Assembly: GCF_043290135.1 (NCBI RefSeq) | Contig: NC_134700.1 | Location: 238,190,088-238,254,087 of the forward strand | Reading direction: 5' to 3' | DNA: 64,000 nucleotides | DNA from: Rhipicephalus microplus | Lineage: Eukaryota; Arthropoda; Arachnida; Ixodida; Ixodidae | In this document: positions 35,317 through 50,300 of the stretch, piece by piece | Layout: each line of letters begins with the position of its first letter | Numbering within the stretch: the stretch's first letter is position 1 | Made by a program: the position numbers and the translations under genes | Notes under the pieces: generated by a model | The model's input: the letters and a program-made list of their open reading frames with translations, nothing else | What the model was told of the DNA's origin: nothing | Database searches by the model: none

Positions 35317-38300
35317 TTAAACGTATATAACACTGTCCACTTCGTTGAGACTTGTAGGTGGAGCGACTTCAGCAGGAGTACAGTTGCCCTCCAATCCGTA
35401 CCCAGCCGTCGCCTTGTACTCTGCGTTAAGAAAGTACATAAAGAGCGTCATATTTGGGTATCTCAAGATAAAAAGACAATGAAAATGCTGGGAAGATTTC
35501 GTATCTTCAGATGTATGCTAAGCAGTCACACAAGGGCTCTGTTGCGCTGTTTATGCACCAACACCTGACATACCCAACAAGAAACATTTTAGTGACCTTT
35601 GTGTCCGTAGACCTGGATGAATTGCGGATGACCCATGATGTGCATACGAAGTTTTCCCAGAGTCGTGGTGAACAAAAAAAAAAAGTAACAAGAAATGTGT
35701 TGGCGACACGAGAAAGGCTTCACAAGTTGTTTGAGATAGCAACGAATGCACAGGGGAATATGTACGACTTGACGGACAGGACTTGCAACGAGACGAAATG
35801 CTGCTGTACAGTGGAATTAACGCACGTCCAGAAATATTAAGAACACTATGGATACACACAATGAGCGAAGTCTAAGTCAGATCGTAGTGTTGACTGCCGA
35901 GGCAGAATACGTAAACTGGGCCGCAATGAATAAAAAAGCACGACTTTATGGACTTACGATACTGGTAGTAGTCGTACACCTCCACAGCAGAACTCTGAAG
36001 GTTGGTCACTTGCAGGTATCTGTTTTCCGTCAAGCTGAAGCAGGTAGGCTGTACGGTTAGCTGTAAAAGACGGTATTTTATGTATAACTGAAACTGTATA
36101 ATTGGAAGAGTGGGGATGGGTTGGTGGGAGAGTATTTCTGGGATGAGCGATCCAGAACAGGTGTGCAGTAACTGCGAAATATGTGAAGCATTGAGTAACG
36201 GGGGAGGGGCGTACACTGTGACAGAAAAATTACCGTTTGTAGTATGAGCTGGACTTTGTTGCCGTTCACGACATAGCGCTTAATAACGCCGCTGCTGACC
36301 AACTGCAAAGAACAATAAATGCGATTGTTAGTGCAGGAAGCCCGAAAACATTGCATCTTCGGGTGTAGATTTCCGTGCTGCGTACACGTGTACTGAATTA
36401 GGCCTTTTGACTTACGTTTTTCAGAGACTGGTCATCGGCAGAATAACCAGAAAGCATGGTTACTTCCACGATTGCAGAACTGCGCAGAAAACCCTCGGTG
36501 TACCTGGAAAAATAAGAAAAGCAAAGTGTTCTCTCCATATCAAGGCCAACTTCGACCGTGCAGTTGTACTCTGAAAGCTATACCCAGTGCTGTCAGGGTT
36601 ACATTTAGGTGGGTCCTAAATGCACCCAAAAAAAGATAACTGCAACGAAACAGTGAACTGGGTAGAAAGTTCAGGAGTGGATGCACTGCAAAGTTCCGAA
36701 AACGAACCGGCCATCAATAGCGCTTGCAAGTAGTGACGCATGACGAGATTACAGTTAAAAACGCGTATAGAAAAGCTAAAAGTGCCAAGACGATAGGACA
36801 GACTTCGTAAGTGTTAAATACCAGCAACACATGGCGAGGTGGGACAAAGAAAACTATTGTACAGCCACAAATAGGCCAGTAAGGCTATTGAAATACAAAC
36901 CCACCGTGTGCAAATGTCCAACTGAAGCGTGCTGCAGTCTGGTCCCGATGTCGCAGAAGCGTTGACTTGGATGCCCCTCTGAAGTGGACTGTTCCTGGAG
37001 TTGTAGTAGTACTTGACCTAGAAGACCATAAGGAATGTAAAGTTTTTGGAAAAGAACTCGTGAAGTTGGGTAAAAACAAGGGATAGTGTGGCGACAAGCA
37101 GATAAGGCTCGAACCTAAAGGGCAGCAATACACCTGTGTAGACCTGGCTCATACCAAATATTCCACGCACAAGGCGCCTGGTGATTACTGGGGAAGGATA
37201 GTAGCTGAAGGCGCTTACAAGACATAGCGACCAAGAATCTAAACAAAATGGAGGTCTTCTGCATGTATGTATATAAAAACGACTATGGCGTGACTTGTGG
37301 CATACGCAATGCAATAAATGTACAGTGGAAATTATTAAGTGCATCTAAATTGTGAGGATTGCGCAACGAAGTTGTACAAACCTGTAATGCTGCACAGCCG
37401 ACGCTGTTTGGAGCAAGAGACGCTTGCAAGCTGTACGAGTCGCTTTTGTCCAAGAGGCGCTCCTGCAAAACAATAAACTTTGTCTAGAGAGATGTCAAGT
37501 GTGAAACCATATTCGTGTCGTGACCTTCAAGAGAATGAGTCAATAGTCGTTACGCATTTGCTATGAATGCCTATACCTGGTAGAGCAGTTTGTTCTGTTC
37601 GTTGATCTGGAAGGATAGATTGTCGGGCGATGTGCTTTCAACGGCAACGGTGAGGGACAAGTCGGTGTTCTTCGAGAATGCCACGCTTGAATACTGGGTA
37701 AGTGCTTGAATGGCGATGGTGTAAACCTGCAAGTTGTCAGAAAGCAAGACTGAGCAGCGGTACAGTAAACGAAGTTCACGACTGCGTCATTGCAGTGCGG
37801 CTTTCATACAGAGCGAATTGCAGTTTGTAAAGCTTTATAAAACACAAAGTAGAGCTCAACGCTGCGAGCAAATAAGTTATGCATTCGAAGGACCATTCAG
37901 CAAGTTGTGCATAACAGACTATCTGAAGCGTATTCGATTGGTAGTGTACGAAAATGCATAGCCATACGAGCCCGTACCTCGGAATAAGAGAACGTGTATC
38001 GGGCGTAGGTCTGCTGCATAAGCCAGCGAACAATAGGCAGTGCCTCTCCCAAATTCCGACCAAGCAGCTTCGATGTCAACACTGCGTAACCTGCGGTGTC
38101 GGCAGAGCCGGGCGCTAGACCGTCTCCAGTCCAAGATGTCAGGCCACCTACACGTAAAGAGGGAAAATTTGAGACGCCTGAAACTACAGGAAGAGAGCGA
38201 TGCACATTATGAATTTGTGTGCCAAGTATCTCAGCAAAATGTACTTCACAGGCAACTAGACAGTGGTAACAAGTTTGATGTAGAGGCTACAGTTGCGTTT

Positions 38301-41300
38301 TTCTGTGACGCATGAAGAACCTGGAAATAAGTTTAAACTACTTGCGGGAAACTGTCATGAGAATAATTTAAACTTGAATGCGAGAGTTTAACTACATCCG
38401 CAAAACTCTTACCGTTAATGCTTATGGACAATTTTTTAGCTGCAGTAAGAAAATATAGAGATAAATTCGTGTGCATTTCCTGTCCAGCGATATTGAATTA
38501 AATATTTATAAGGAGCCTTGTTTATACGCACTAGATTTGTCGGCTTCCCCGAGGAGAGTTTGCAGGGCTGTGTTGGCTCGTTCCGGTCTGTTGACGAGTG
38601 CCGAGAAGTAAGCGTTCAGGGCCGTGGTGTGGTTCGATGGAAGGTTGTTCGCGTCGATGCACCGGAGAACACCTTCCGCGATGCTGTCGTTGAAGAACCC
38701 ACTCTCCGCTAGCATGACACCGACAGCCGTGCTTAAGTCGGGCTGGAATAAAAGTAAGTGAAGTGCGGCCTGTAGCGATTCTCATTTCGTGCATAAGCAA
38801 ATATGGGCGTTGTAGATGAAGCCCGATTTAACTGAACGGACGGAGGAGCGTGCGTTTATCGATGCGGGTTAGATGGGTGGACTGGGGCAGGGCATTGAAT
38901 ATATATTAGCAAAAGATTAACAAGCGCACGAACCCCCCCCCCCTCCCTCCCTCCCCTTTCAACTTTTAAACCATGTCATTAATTGTATTTTACGCCCGAA
39001 AGCCCAGATAAAGGTATTGTGACGCCGCAGTGCAGGACTGCGGTACCTTAACACTTTGGTTAAGAAGTTCCTTAACGAGCACCTAAAGCGGAGCACACGA
39101 GTCATGCATTTAACCTCCAAAATGCGGTGGTGCTGCCGTAATACAATCCCATGACCTTCGACTCAGCAATCGAGCATTACAGCGAGTAGACGGTGGGTGT
39201 GTACCGCGGCATGCGGCCGACCAACGGAAAACATTTATGAAGCATGTGACAGGGTCTTCAGATAACAGTCTGTTAATCGCTTAATGGAAAAAAAATTGTT
39301 TATGGAAAAATTTTTTATGAAATCTTGGCCTGGGCAGTTTTGACCAGGGCTGTGCAAATGGTTGTACGGAAACATGACTCACCGTAGTGTTTGGTCCATA
39401 CGGTGATGCCGTGGGCTCGTTCTCCACAAAGCAGCCTGTGAGGGGGTTCCATTGCTGCGTCACGTAACGAACGCTGGCGTCGATTTCAGCAGCAGCGTTA
39501 GCTCCGAGATATTCCTTGGCTGCGCTCAGGGCCTTGACGGCGAAGGCGGTGAGGAAGATACTCCTTGGGTACTCATTCGAGCCAAACGATGCGTATGAAC
39601 CATCGGAGGAGCGGAAGCTGTATTGAGCTTGAGACGCTGAAGTGGAAAGTGCAATACAGGATAAGCGCATGCTTTGCGGTTGTTGCGCAACGAGAAAGCT
39701 TTGCTTTAAGGCCAGTGAAAGATTTGTTATAGCGCAGGCAGTGTGAAATAATGATCAAGACCATGCATTAAGGTACGTTTTCCTGGCCCGTGGATACTAC
39801 AGCGAATTACTGGGGCATTTGCTGCTAGCATGTAGAGCTTTTCCCAGTTGTGTATGCGTGTTGCTGTGCAAGAGGAGACCGCTGTACCAAGTCGAAGTGA
39901 TTGCCGTCGATTGGTGACCTAAATATGTGTTATGATAAAGCTGTGCAGCACTTTTGGACTAACACGGGCCTAAACTAGGGGGTGGAGGAGAATTGTTAGC
40001 CTTATATTATAGACTATGCACACTTTAAACAAGGGCGAGAAGAGAGCGAGTATGTAGTAAAATTCGTGTGATATAACTGAGGTCAAAGTTGTAACTTGCG
40101 AGACGAAGTAACGTCGCCTAGCGCAACGTCTCTTCTTAACGAAACCACGACACCTGGTGCAGGTCCTGAAGTACTTGCGACTATAGGCTGTTTCGCGCAA
40201 TCTGTTTATGGGGCCCTTCCAGTTCAACGTTGCGACTACATTCATAATGCTTACCAGACATCCGCGGACATCTCTTCATGGGCAGTAGGATAGTTCCACA
40301 TGAGAAATGTTCAGTTAAGAACAGATGAAATTGTGGTACAAACCTTGTTGAATGCGAGATCTTAGTCCAGAGTTCACAGTGTCCGTCAAAGTGCCAGTCT
40401 GTTCTAGGTACTTGAGGAGATAGACGCTTGAAGCTAGGACAGCCAAAGTTCCTTCGGCGTTCGAGTACGTGATAGTGGGGACCGACAGATCGTTGAGGCT
40501 GAGTGCCAGGATGTCCCCTGAATAAGGAACGAAAAGATTGCAACTGCTGGTGTGACTTCAGGAGTGTGCTACTCATTTAGGTCTAGAGTATTATATGGGA
40601 GATTAAGCACAAGCTAAGTTTCGTGCGTGCACTTTTCGGGGTCTATGCTTTTAACCTCGCAATATCTTTCCCCTTGGGTAGGTAGGAATGCACGTTTACT
40701 TTACCTTCCTCCGACACACCGATGCTTTTAAGAGGGCATTCCTGTGCAAAGCGTATATATTCTTAAGAGTAGAGAGAACTGCTTTTAGCAGGTGGAATAA
40801 CTGCAAGGTTGCTTACAAAAGATATCACCGTCAACGTCGAACTTTCATTGATATCACTAACAGCACTTACGAAACGTACGTGTCGCAAGTGCTGACAAGT
40901 TGGAGGGTCACGCGAAGTGAATACGACATTATTAAGTTGTTTTGAAGACAAGCTTTATTTAGCGTGTATAATTTGCACTGATTTGAAGTGGCTGCTGTAT
41001 GGTTGGCACAAGTATGCTTGCATTGACAAATTACGTTTTTAAGAATTCACCAGTGTGTAAGACCGAAACAAAATAAGCATTGGCGGGTATAACACTTACC
41101 TGTGCCAACTAACACAACCCGCTGAGAACCTTCAACAAGTGCTTCAGGTGTCGGCAGGGTGACTTGTACAGTGTCCGGGGCAGTGTTCTGGTCACCTGAG
41201 TAAGCAAGAGTAAGCACGCGTCACAGAAAGCTGGAACTCTGAAGGTGTACATGCACGTACGAAAAAAAAAATTGCCGTACCTGACGCACAAAGCAGGTAT

Positions 41301-44300
41301 GTGTCGATCGTTCGGATGGAGAACCCTTCAGGCTGGAACACGAAAAAAATATAAATGCCATGCAGGTGACAGATTCAAAGGAAGGCAGGGCTAGAACAAT
41401 TTCATGCAAAATATAGTCATTTTTAAGTACACATTTGTATACACCACTGGCAGTTAACATACGGTGTACCAGTTTAAAAGCCATGCAATAATTTTAACAC
41501 TAACTGAATTCGAGATTTCCGAGGTTTGCATTGCTGACGCCATTCGCATTCAGCGACTTTCAACAGGCTCTTCACTTTTAGCGAAGAGTTACCTGGAGAA
41601 GTGCCTATGAACAAAGGTTGAACTCACCCTGACATCGATTGTCTGAATGACGGTGTCACTTGAGTTCACGTTGGACAACTTCACATCTGGGTATTCGGCT
41701 TGAGCCTCCGGTCTAGTCTGGACGCGCGCTTGAAGTCTGGAAAGCTCCAGAGTTGTCGCACGCACGTCGAACGGGAACGACGCAGAGTTCGTGGCGTTGG
41801 GGCACAGCAGGGCGTCGGTGCTGTTGGGACCACTGACAATCTCCAAGTTTTCCAGCGAAGTCAGACTTACACGGACCTAGAATTGGAGAACGCTGTTACA
41901 ATACTGGCGTTTTGCGATGCATGGTCGCTAGACCGGATGACCTTTATGGAAACACGAGTCGAAATTATGAATAGGCCAACACTACTGGGAATTTCTTTTC
42001 CAATGTTTACAGGAATGATTGATAAGGTTTACAATTGTAAGACGAACATTTGCAAATTGATACTGGAAGCACAACCCATAATTATCGGAGAAGTTCATAC
42101 CGAACAAACATAGCGACAGTAAGCGTCATGTTACCAGTGCACTCACCACAACGCACACGTCGCCGTAGTTGAAAGCCGTTAGTATTATGGTGGCCACTTC
42201 GTTTCGTTGCATGTAGGCCGGCAGTGTAAGTGATGCGAACAGTGGCTGGAACCCGGTGACATTAGCAACCTGGGAGATGCCCAAGCCGTTCTTCGGATGC
42301 AAGCACACAGCAGTGCCTTGCCATGTGGTGATTGTGTCCGGAATGGTTTCTTCGTAAACCAGCGAGCCCGAAGCACTGGAGGAGAGGAACATTTTAACTA
42401 CTCGTCATGAGCGTCGCCGCATATTGAGAAAGCTTCATTGCGAAGGTGCACAAGTCAAGAGCATTTAAGAAGTGCATACATTGGCGTAGTTACGATGGAG
42501 ACACCATGCCACGCAATCAGTCGAGTGTCACGTTGCCTGGTTTTCAACAAGGAGGATGACTATATATGACCACGAGAGCTTTTAGATACGGAGAGGGCGG
42601 TAACATTCAAAATGTATGGCATTTCTTTTGAGCAGAAACGCTAGACACTAGACAGACAAATGCACCAGACAGAGAAATGCGCTGGCCACATGTTCCAGCG
42701 TTTGCAGCTTGATGGAAGTGAACTTTCTTGTCGGGAACTTTAGAACTGACGCATATTTGGCTTACAGTCTGCCGATGTGCCTGCTACAGTGCCAGTTGCA
42801 AAGAAGCATGCCGATTCAAGAGAGTGGTGGACCCATCGGTCGTCTGAAAAAGTAGCTTCATAGGACTCACCTAACCGTTCTGATCTGCCAGAGCCAGGTT
42901 TCAGGGAATAGAGTCCTAACCGAGTTGGTGCCTTGGATGGCGCCTCCAGTGAAATCATCCGCTGCCGATTCCGCTATTGGGGAGGCTGCAGCAAATCCAG
43001 CAGCACCGTTTGCGTTTGGTCGGAACGCTACTTTGTTGGCAGCTGCTGGAAGACAAGAACGACAGTGAGCACAATTACTGATGAGCGATGGGGGCGATTT
43101 TGAGCACTGCCATATGCAAGTTTAAAAGGTGGCCTTCCGAGACGATGATCCCAGCAATTGTGCCACTGATGTGTCTTACACGAGTGCACCCACATCATTG
43201 CGGGTACAATGACTTCAAAGCTGAGGTAGCGTTAATGAGGTGGATTCCCACAGCACACCGATTTAGAAGTCGCCGCCAGCAGATGGATCTTTCAAGGGGC
43301 ATGTATAGCCTTGACTCGAAACCATTCTACGGTTTCTGGACAAATTTTACAGAAATCCGGGTACAGCCTAGTGCGCAGGATGGCCAAGCAAAATGTCAAC
43401 TTCAGCAAAAACATGGTTGTGAAATGAGTGGCTTGCCACTTACCTCCGAAAGTGGGGAAGAAACGATTGACTTGTCCGAGTACTTGGTTGTTGGGGTATC
43501 CGGGGAAAGCGCGATTAGGACAAGGCCTCGTTTGGACGGGTAGGTTAGTGAAGATGACGAGACCAGAGTTCTATAAGTAAATAACGGTATTGAGAAGCCA
43601 GTAGATTATCTCATTTCAGGAAGCATGTGGAAGACAACGTTCTGGTATAAAACGTACCTCGAAAGAAGTGAGGGAGTCGTAGCTGAAAGATACCGAGGGA
43701 GATACTGCTTGCCTCCTCCTCCTAGGCACTTTGGTTTGACCGCCGGAAGAGGCCTCGTAGAGTTCGTTGTAAAGCTGGCCATCTGCAGACAAGGTAGGGT
43801 AAACGGAATCATGAAACAGTGGAATATTGCGTTAAAGTTGAGTCATTTGACCGAATGAAGAAATAAAATCTGGATATAAGAAGAAAGTAAAGTTTACGTA
43901 GTGGTGTTAGGAAACAATCTGGAACATCGAAGTTGAGCAACGTGACTATTGGCTATAGTGTTGCTCATGAAGGAAATACTGATGTGGTAGCGAATGCAAC
44001 AAACGAGGCTTTGAGAATTCGTGCCCATCCCGAGTGGTGAAAAGACAACTTTTCGGTGGGTTGGAGAAATAGACATGCACCAAATTTTCGCGATGTGAGG
44101 ACATGTGCCATGTAAGGAGGCTGAATTAGTTTGAAATATTTGAATGACGCAATTTTTTATCGAAGTATGACTTTCTTTGATTCAATTTGGCTTTCTGTCA
44201 TTGAATGTTTTAGCAGAATTCAATTGACCTGCTCTAAACAGCGAGTTAGTTTGGCTAGGACGACATTCCATGAGTAATAATGCCCCTGGTCTTGAGCCTC

Positions 44301-47300
44301 CAATATGATGTACCATATGCGGGATCGGCAAACTACAGTAGCACACGCTGGCAAGACTGGTGGTGTGACCGCACCGGATGGCAATAGCGCGGGTTAAGTA
44401 AGGGACCAGCTTTGAGGAATAGGAAATCTACTTACCTACGTAGCAATAGCTCTGGTTGACGAGAGATGTGTGAGTGTATCTGTAGTTCAGGTTGCTTATC
44501 TGGCTGAGAAGCTGCAATAAAAGCATAGACGAGTTCAAGGAGAGCAGACGTATCAATAGGCAGTCATACCTGCACAAGAATATCTAGGTAGCAGCATGCG
44601 TTGCAGTTAAGTGCAGTATGGCAACGGGGTTTTGCTGTGTTAATGACAGCATGACGTCTCAACACCAATAAAAAGCCTGGCGTGAAGTTGGGTAATGTGT
44701 GCACGGCATCTTATTTTATCAGAAACACTGCAGACCTATGGTCCACAGTGGAGATGATGCCCGAGCTACAAACTATTGGTAAGCACCACCAATGCGAAAA
44801 ACCCGAGAAGACACCGGGGCTGTGCGGCTACTTCGCCAATATTGTACCCAGTTAACAGATTTAAGAACGTCACGAATGGAAGCTGCAGTTTATCACAATG
44901 TTGAGTCCTATGAAGGCTTAGAAATCGGCGCCAAAAAAAAGAAATGTTGAAAACACATCAGTTCTTTCAGAGAAATAAGACATTTCTAATATACTAACAA
45001 TTTTAGACAGCAGTCGAAAAGCATTAACTAGATGTTACAAGAATGGCACAGATTACAACAACTTTCAGAATGGTGGTGTAGCCGTGTTTTGTCTGCGAGG
45101 CGAGATGGACGCGACTAGTACCGCTCGTAAAGATCACTGAAGGTTACCGATGATCAGCGATGTCTACGCGAGAACACTTAACACTCACAGCATCCCTGGA
45201 ATTTCTTTGGTTGTATCCATCCAGTAGGGTAACGCTGCTGTCGACTGCCCCGACACTACAGAGAGAGTTACCGGCAGCATCAATCGAGAGAGACACGTTG
45301 GAACCGGGCAAAGCCTTCTTCGGATCAAACGTCAAAGTCACCTGACAAGAAAGAAAAAAACGCAAATTAGAAAAGGGTGCGCAGGTTCCAACGTTAAGTG
45401 GTTCTTGCGTATATGCTTTCAAAAAAAAATAAGGTTGAAAGGAATACAATTGTACCCATTAGAATGCACCGCGGTGCAAACTGCGTGCGCAGAAACAGGT
45501 TGCGAAAGTTTGGGCAGTAGTTTTAACTTAACAAAATAATTTAGGGCATGAACTGGATGACCGTATTTGCGAACAGCAGTGTGGCACGACAGTGAAGCAT
45601 TAACAACTTACATTGTTCTCGAGACACTTTTGTACGCTGAATTCCGCAGAGTCCGAGACGACTTCGATAGGGTTCCCATTGGAGTCTCTGTGCACGTAAT
45701 AGACTAGCAGCTGTACCTTCGGGCTGGCGTTTGGAGGCAGTGTGGACTTGAACTGGAAGCTGCCCACCGAGCGCGTGGTTGCCGGCTCGGTAATCTGGGG
45801 ACCAGAGCTGTCGGGCGGAGCGTCATCGTTCTTGATCAAATTGTCGTCAGTTTGGACCATAGTTATGTCCGCTTCGGTGAACCGCTTGGTGAAGTTGCGA
45901 GTCTCCAGAATGCGGCCGGCAGAATTAAGCTGCAAAGTATTGAAAGAGGGAGAGAGCGTAGGTTAAAATTCTGAAGGTGTAACATGAGATGAAACTCGTC
46001 TGTCGGGAATTTGATGGTGAGTGAGTATACGCTTGAAACATAAAAATAATAGTGGGAATAGTATTAGGCAGTGAAACTGGAAGTTTTAAGGAAATCATGT
46101 TCTGCCCTGAACAGGAGATCCGGATACGACATTCGACTTTGGGACCTCTTTATGTATACTAAACATAAGCAACATTCCTGTATAGGTATAAATAAAAAAA
46201 TTTTGAATCATGTTTGTGCAAGAACTTTGAGATCAGACTGCAGCTAGGTCACCTCTTGGAGCCCGCTGGGGCAAGGCGAAGCCGAAAAATATGGTTAGCA
46301 ACTAATTTGAGTTATGCTAAAGCAACTTCGTGGTGAGCATGGCTCGGATTCGGCTATTGTTGTCTGTATCAGTGATGTGCTTCGAATGATGTGAACACAA
46401 GCACAGTACTGATCAACTAAGCCGACAGAACCGAATGCTAGATTAACATCCCCGAGATTTCTCAGCTGGAGCGGTCGTTTGCTTATTTTCAGAAGGTTGA
46501 AAGCAGTCACTTGCGAGGAGCACAACGAAAAACGTTACCGCAAACTAACCTTAAAAAATGTAAGGAAAAATTCTTACCGTCATAAAAAGCTGGTAGTCAA
46601 CATTCGCGTCAGCAGTCATGACGATGTTTCGCACAAAACTGGCCTGGCACGCGTACACGCTGTCATCTCCGTGGTCAATGCGAATAGAGCTTGCCGTGGG
46701 CGAATAGAAAGGAACCAAGTTTTGCTGCGTCGTCGGCTTCTCGAGGGTGGGTCCGTTCTTGATGATGATGCGCGGGTAATTGACGGCTATGGCCTGAAAG
46801 AACAGAACGTTGACTTGGGAAAGGTAGCACTGGTTGAATTGTTCAAAATGTAAATGCTTCGAAAGTGTTCCACGAGCAAAGTTGTTTCGAGAGATTGGCG
46901 AGACCATACTTTGAATAGTTTTTGATAAAAACGAGCATTGGCGAGAGCAAAAATATCAAACAAAGCGTTTCATACAAGTGACAAATAGCCTGCATATATT
47001 TAGTTTTGCTTCCTTTCTATAATCAGATACGTGCCACGTTTACCTAGAAACGTTCTCTACTTGCATGTCTGTTATCCATAAATGTATGCAACACTAACAC
47101 ACGGTTGTGAGAGAAGAATGCAGCAATTGAAAGGGCCAAGCCTGTGGCCAGGAAAAAAAAGTGATGCTTGCGGTGGAAGCACGATAGCGTCGAGCACGGC
47201 CGTCCATATTTTTGGCCTTTGTGAATTACGTGGAAGTTTTTACGTGAGGCATCGTACGTTCCAGCGTTATCGCTAGTGGTCAAGCAAATTCAAGAGTGTA

Positions 47301-50300
47301 CACAGGTGTTTCGCGTTGCGGAGGCAACGTCGAGAACATGTGATAAAGTGCAAAGTCATGCGACGTTGTGCTTGCGCTGACCAATACCACAAAGAAGATT
47401 AATATCAGCGAGAACTGGGCCCGTTAAAGAAACGTGTGCGAGTAGCAACACATGTTGCGTCTAACTAGCGACGCTTCTCGAAATATCGTGTTCCCAGGCA
47501 GTGGAACTCGCCCTTCATATTCAGTAGACCCTTCAAGCAAAACTGTTTCGCTTGTTTCAAGAGGTGGCAGTGAAAACTAGTGCTCTGCAATTTGACCACT
47601 CGGAAACAATTCCTACTGTGCGTGGTGTTGACAATATGATGCAGGGAGGAACCATATTGGCGAGAGGAATCGACGTTATATATTGTATAAATAGCTTAGT
47701 AGTGACTGTACTCGGCACTCTTATCAATGGATATTACAACAGCTCAGGCAGATTACTTTCGGGCGCGATGCTTGGGCAGATCATTTATTCCCGCTTTAGG
47801 AGAGGTACGATTCCGCGATTAACAAATTTTTCGCCAAGCTAAAGACGAGCGCCCGTTTCGGTTTGCCATGCTTGCGGCAAAATCTACGAGGGCTTTGGAA
47901 ACAACCGAAACCGTCCACTATTCGCCTGCGGCAGTGAACACGGAACTCGAACGTACTGTATGTTTGACATCTGTACGTGAAGGCTTGCTGGGCAACGAAA
48001 AGCGTTCACCGACGAATAGCGAGACGCTCACACACCTGGAGGATGACACCGGTGACTCTTTGGCTGAAAGGCGGCATGCTGAAACGAACGATTCCTTGAT
48101 CGTCCGATGTGTAATTCCGGCAAGCGAGCACGTTGTCGGTCTCCCATGAGCGCCAGGTGAACTTGTTGCGCTCCACAAACATGCAGATTTGGATAAGCTC
48201 CTTGGGGCGTGGAGTTCCGTCAAGTTCCTGCACGTACAGCTGTGACGGCAAAAAAAAAAAAGCATGGATGCAATCAGATTTCGAGCGATGCCTGCTCAGT
48301 TTTCAGATGTGTGCGACGCAGGTATTGCACGAAGACCATGTTAGCCGTAATAGAAATGCCGCAGCACTTCGCTGTGCCGTGTACGGCAGTAGAACGTTAT
48401 GCGTGCAAGTACGATGAAAGTAGCTTTACGGTTTTTAAATACGGCTTTACGGTTTTAAAACGCTGTTTCCAAGTGCGTATAAAAGATGCCGTGTCGATAT
48501 TTCATGTGGCAACGTAAGCGCAGTGCTCGATTAGAATAAAAAACGACTTCGGGTTCATTAAAATAGATAAAATACCTCGTCGCGCTGCACCTAAAGCGTA
48601 GTTGAATGTAAAGGAGAAGTAGGTCAACAGAAAAGGGTAGACTTTTAATGGCTGTATAAATCGGTACTAACATATTCGATACTGCAGCTTCTTACAACTC
48701 CACGAAGCAAACGCAACTCCATGCCAACATGGGGCAGTATGTGACCAGAAGAAGCGCTACGGAGGAACCTGTTCACATGCTGATGTATAAGCAGATGAAT
48801 GAAATTTCGGATGAACAGCTGCTCATATGTCTAATGCCGCAAAGAATAAGATGGCCGCTATGATTAGCCAGTCTTTTATAAATGCTTAAGCAATACTTTA
48901 TCCCCTTTTTTTTCTTGTGGGTGCACGCAAGCCTTCGCACGAAAGTGGTGTGCTGGGACGTACTGATTTAAGGGCTGCATGCGACCTTAAGTTACGTATA
49001 CCCGTTGGCCAACCAGAGCAGACATTCACGCCGACACAAACAAAGGCACCACATTGTGAACAATGTTCAAAGTGATAAATGGTGGCCGCTTTGGATATTA
49101 CTTGGGCTAACCGTAACGCAATTTACCGAAATGATGAGCTAAGAGATCCATAATGGCAACTTGATCAGCTTCGCACTTTACCAAGTTTCTCACAGAATTG
49201 AATCTAAGGTTCAAAGCGCCAGTACTTAGCTTAACAAAGCCTAGAGAAATCTTTGTCGGCCTGAACGCCACGCAGGGCAACGCAAGCGGGGCGAAAATTT
49301 GGCCGAGTAGAACGGTATAACTGTAGTTGAAGCGTACGAAGAAGCACAAAGGAACAGGACGAACGCTTGTCATCTGCTCCTTTGCGTTTCTTCGTGCACT
49401 GAAAGTGAAGTAATACCATGCACATCATACAAGCTCAACGTTTGATTCTGTTGGCCGAGTAGGTTTGCTTACTTGTCCCTTGTTGAGGAGGTTGAGCTTG
49501 AAGGTGTTTTCATTGCTCGTGTACTGGCCATTGGGGCTGTACTTCTGTCCGAAGTTCAGCCTAAGCCGTGTGGTGCCTCGGCTGTGCAGCTCGGTGGTAG
49601 ATAGTGACACTCCTGCAAGCGCAAAAGAATACTTGGCATGTCGAAAATCAATTGAGAAATGGTCGTGTAGCTGTGCTGTAAGAAGTGCAGAAGAACGATC
49701 ACCAACTCTTGAGTACGTATGCGAAGAATTGGGGAGAGCGTAGAAAAGCCACTCTAGACAGGCATACCTGTGCCAGCTTCGATGACCTTGGCTGTAACGT
49801 TGATCGATGGGTACGTAGGGTAGGTGTAGTTGACAGTGTTTAGCAGTGAAACGTTAAATACATAGTCGTAACAGCCGTTGATCTGAAGGAAAAGGAAAAA
49901 AGAATGAAAGGTTACACAAGCGAGCATGTCAAAATAAAAAGAATTAGGAAGAATATCTGCGAAGAGTTAGTTTGGTAATAAATTGAGCAATAGACAGTCT
50001 TCAGTTGCACATCCTCTGTCAAAATTAAGTGATTATTCACAAAAAAACATTAGCACTGATTTATGAAACTTTATGAAACTGAACTTTGAATGACGCTTCG
50101 TTTAAATTAACACAAATATTTTGTAGTTGCTAAATGAAGGAAAATGACCCAGTGAGTTTTTTGTACAACAAGATTAGTAATGTAATGTGTGGCGCTAAAA
50201 AATGGTGCTTTGAGAACACATGTTCGCTTATGGGATTTGACGCGATTCGTCCACGCACTGCGGAAATAGCTCTAAATTCACCAACAAGAATGGGACAGTC

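Noticed and set aside
47552..48149. Plus-strand frames of 93-96 aa antisense to the macroglobulin
   Set aside because: The first is intronic with no motif; the second is the antisense shadow of a macroglobulin exon.
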